From positions 5,518,001 to 5,582,000 of the forward strand of contig JAHQIY010000006.1 in NCBI GenBank assembly GCA_019054805.1: a DNA stretch of 64,000 bases. Reading direction: 5' to 3'. Both the position numbers and the translations under genes were made by a program. This document shows, piece by piece, positions 63,723-64,000 of the stretch. The notes below the pieces were generated by a model, which saw only the letters and a list, made by a program, of their open reading frames with translations, made no database searches and was not told the origin of the DNA. Position 1 is the first letter of the stretch; the number at the start of each line of letters is the position of its first letter. Source of the DNA: Brachionus manjavacas. Lineage: Eukaryota; Rotifera; Eurotatoria; Ploima; Brachionidae.

Positions 63723-64000
63723 ACTCCTAGTTTAGGTTGAGACTTTTTTGTTTTATTTTTAGAAGAATTCAATCCAGGCCTTGGACCAAGTTATATAAGC
63801 ATCTGAATCACTTTTTCAATCATCATGTTCAAAATTGAGCCTAGCAAAAATGTGCTTTTTGTCTAAGACTAGAACTTCATACTGGACTGAGGGTTCGAGT
63901 TTTGTTTGTCGCTTTTAATTTTTTTGCGACAAGTCTAAATCGTTGTAGAACAACACAAGTTATATTTAGTTGGCTTTTTTTAAACTCGCTACTTACGTCT
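63723..64000. other. Right-edge sequence of higher GC, unassigned
   Basis: Less AT-rich than the spacer to its left; no frame or RNA structure could be supported. Confidence 0.3.

Overview
This window looks like nuclear DNA of an AT-rich invertebrate animal. The genes are animal families (synaptotagmin, rhodopsin-type GPCR, M14 carboxypeptidase, PP1, COMMD5, full-length ABCB transporter). They are split by many GT-AG introns, often only 49-100 bp, and separated by very AT-rich spacers. No operon structure, tRNA, rRNA or CRISPR array was seen. I cannot name the species; a rotifer-like or other spiralian genome would fit, but that is a guess. All exon structures were built by hand from reading frame, splice-site phase and family knowledge, and every gene model marked complete closes in frame.

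Layout: 0.46-1.27 kb, a non-autonomous pogo/Tigger-like DNA transposon with perfect inverted ends. 2.66-11.0 kb (minus), a synaptotagmin-like gene whose N-terminal exon is 5.8 kb from its C2 exons. 11-18 kb, gene-free, with a small inverted-repeat element, a foldback element and a decayed LINE. 18.26-19.40 kb (minus), a peptide-receptor-like GPCR. 19.4-31.7 kb, gene-free apart from a LINE relic and a 0.6 kb inverted-repeat element. 31.71-33.66 kb (plus), an 11-exon digestive-type carboxypeptidase A. 34.8-35.5 kb, a LINE relic.

37.43-47.66 kb holds a tandem duplication of a two-gene block, PP1 catalytic subunit followed by COMMD5, both on plus. The COMMD5 copies are strongly diverged but both intact. 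The PP1 copies are about 99 percent identical across their middle, introns included, yet diverged in exon 1 and in the C-terminal tail. This is a clear gene-conversion pattern. The second PP1 copy carries two single-base homopolymer deletions that break its frame.

48.64-54.80 kb (minus) is a 12-exon full ABCB (P-glycoprotein-type) transporter of 1249 residues with both nucleotide-binding domains. 55-64 kb is intergenic, with two or three minus-strand LINE relics and a few unidentified short open stretches near the right edge.

The genes have unrelated cell roles (membrane traffic, signalling, secreted proteolysis, phosphatase, endosomal/NF-kB regulation, export). Nothing suggests one shared pathway. 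The most informative biology is genomic: recent conversion inside an old tandem duplication, micro-exons, a GC-AG intron and several transposon families reduced to non-autonomous or dead copies.
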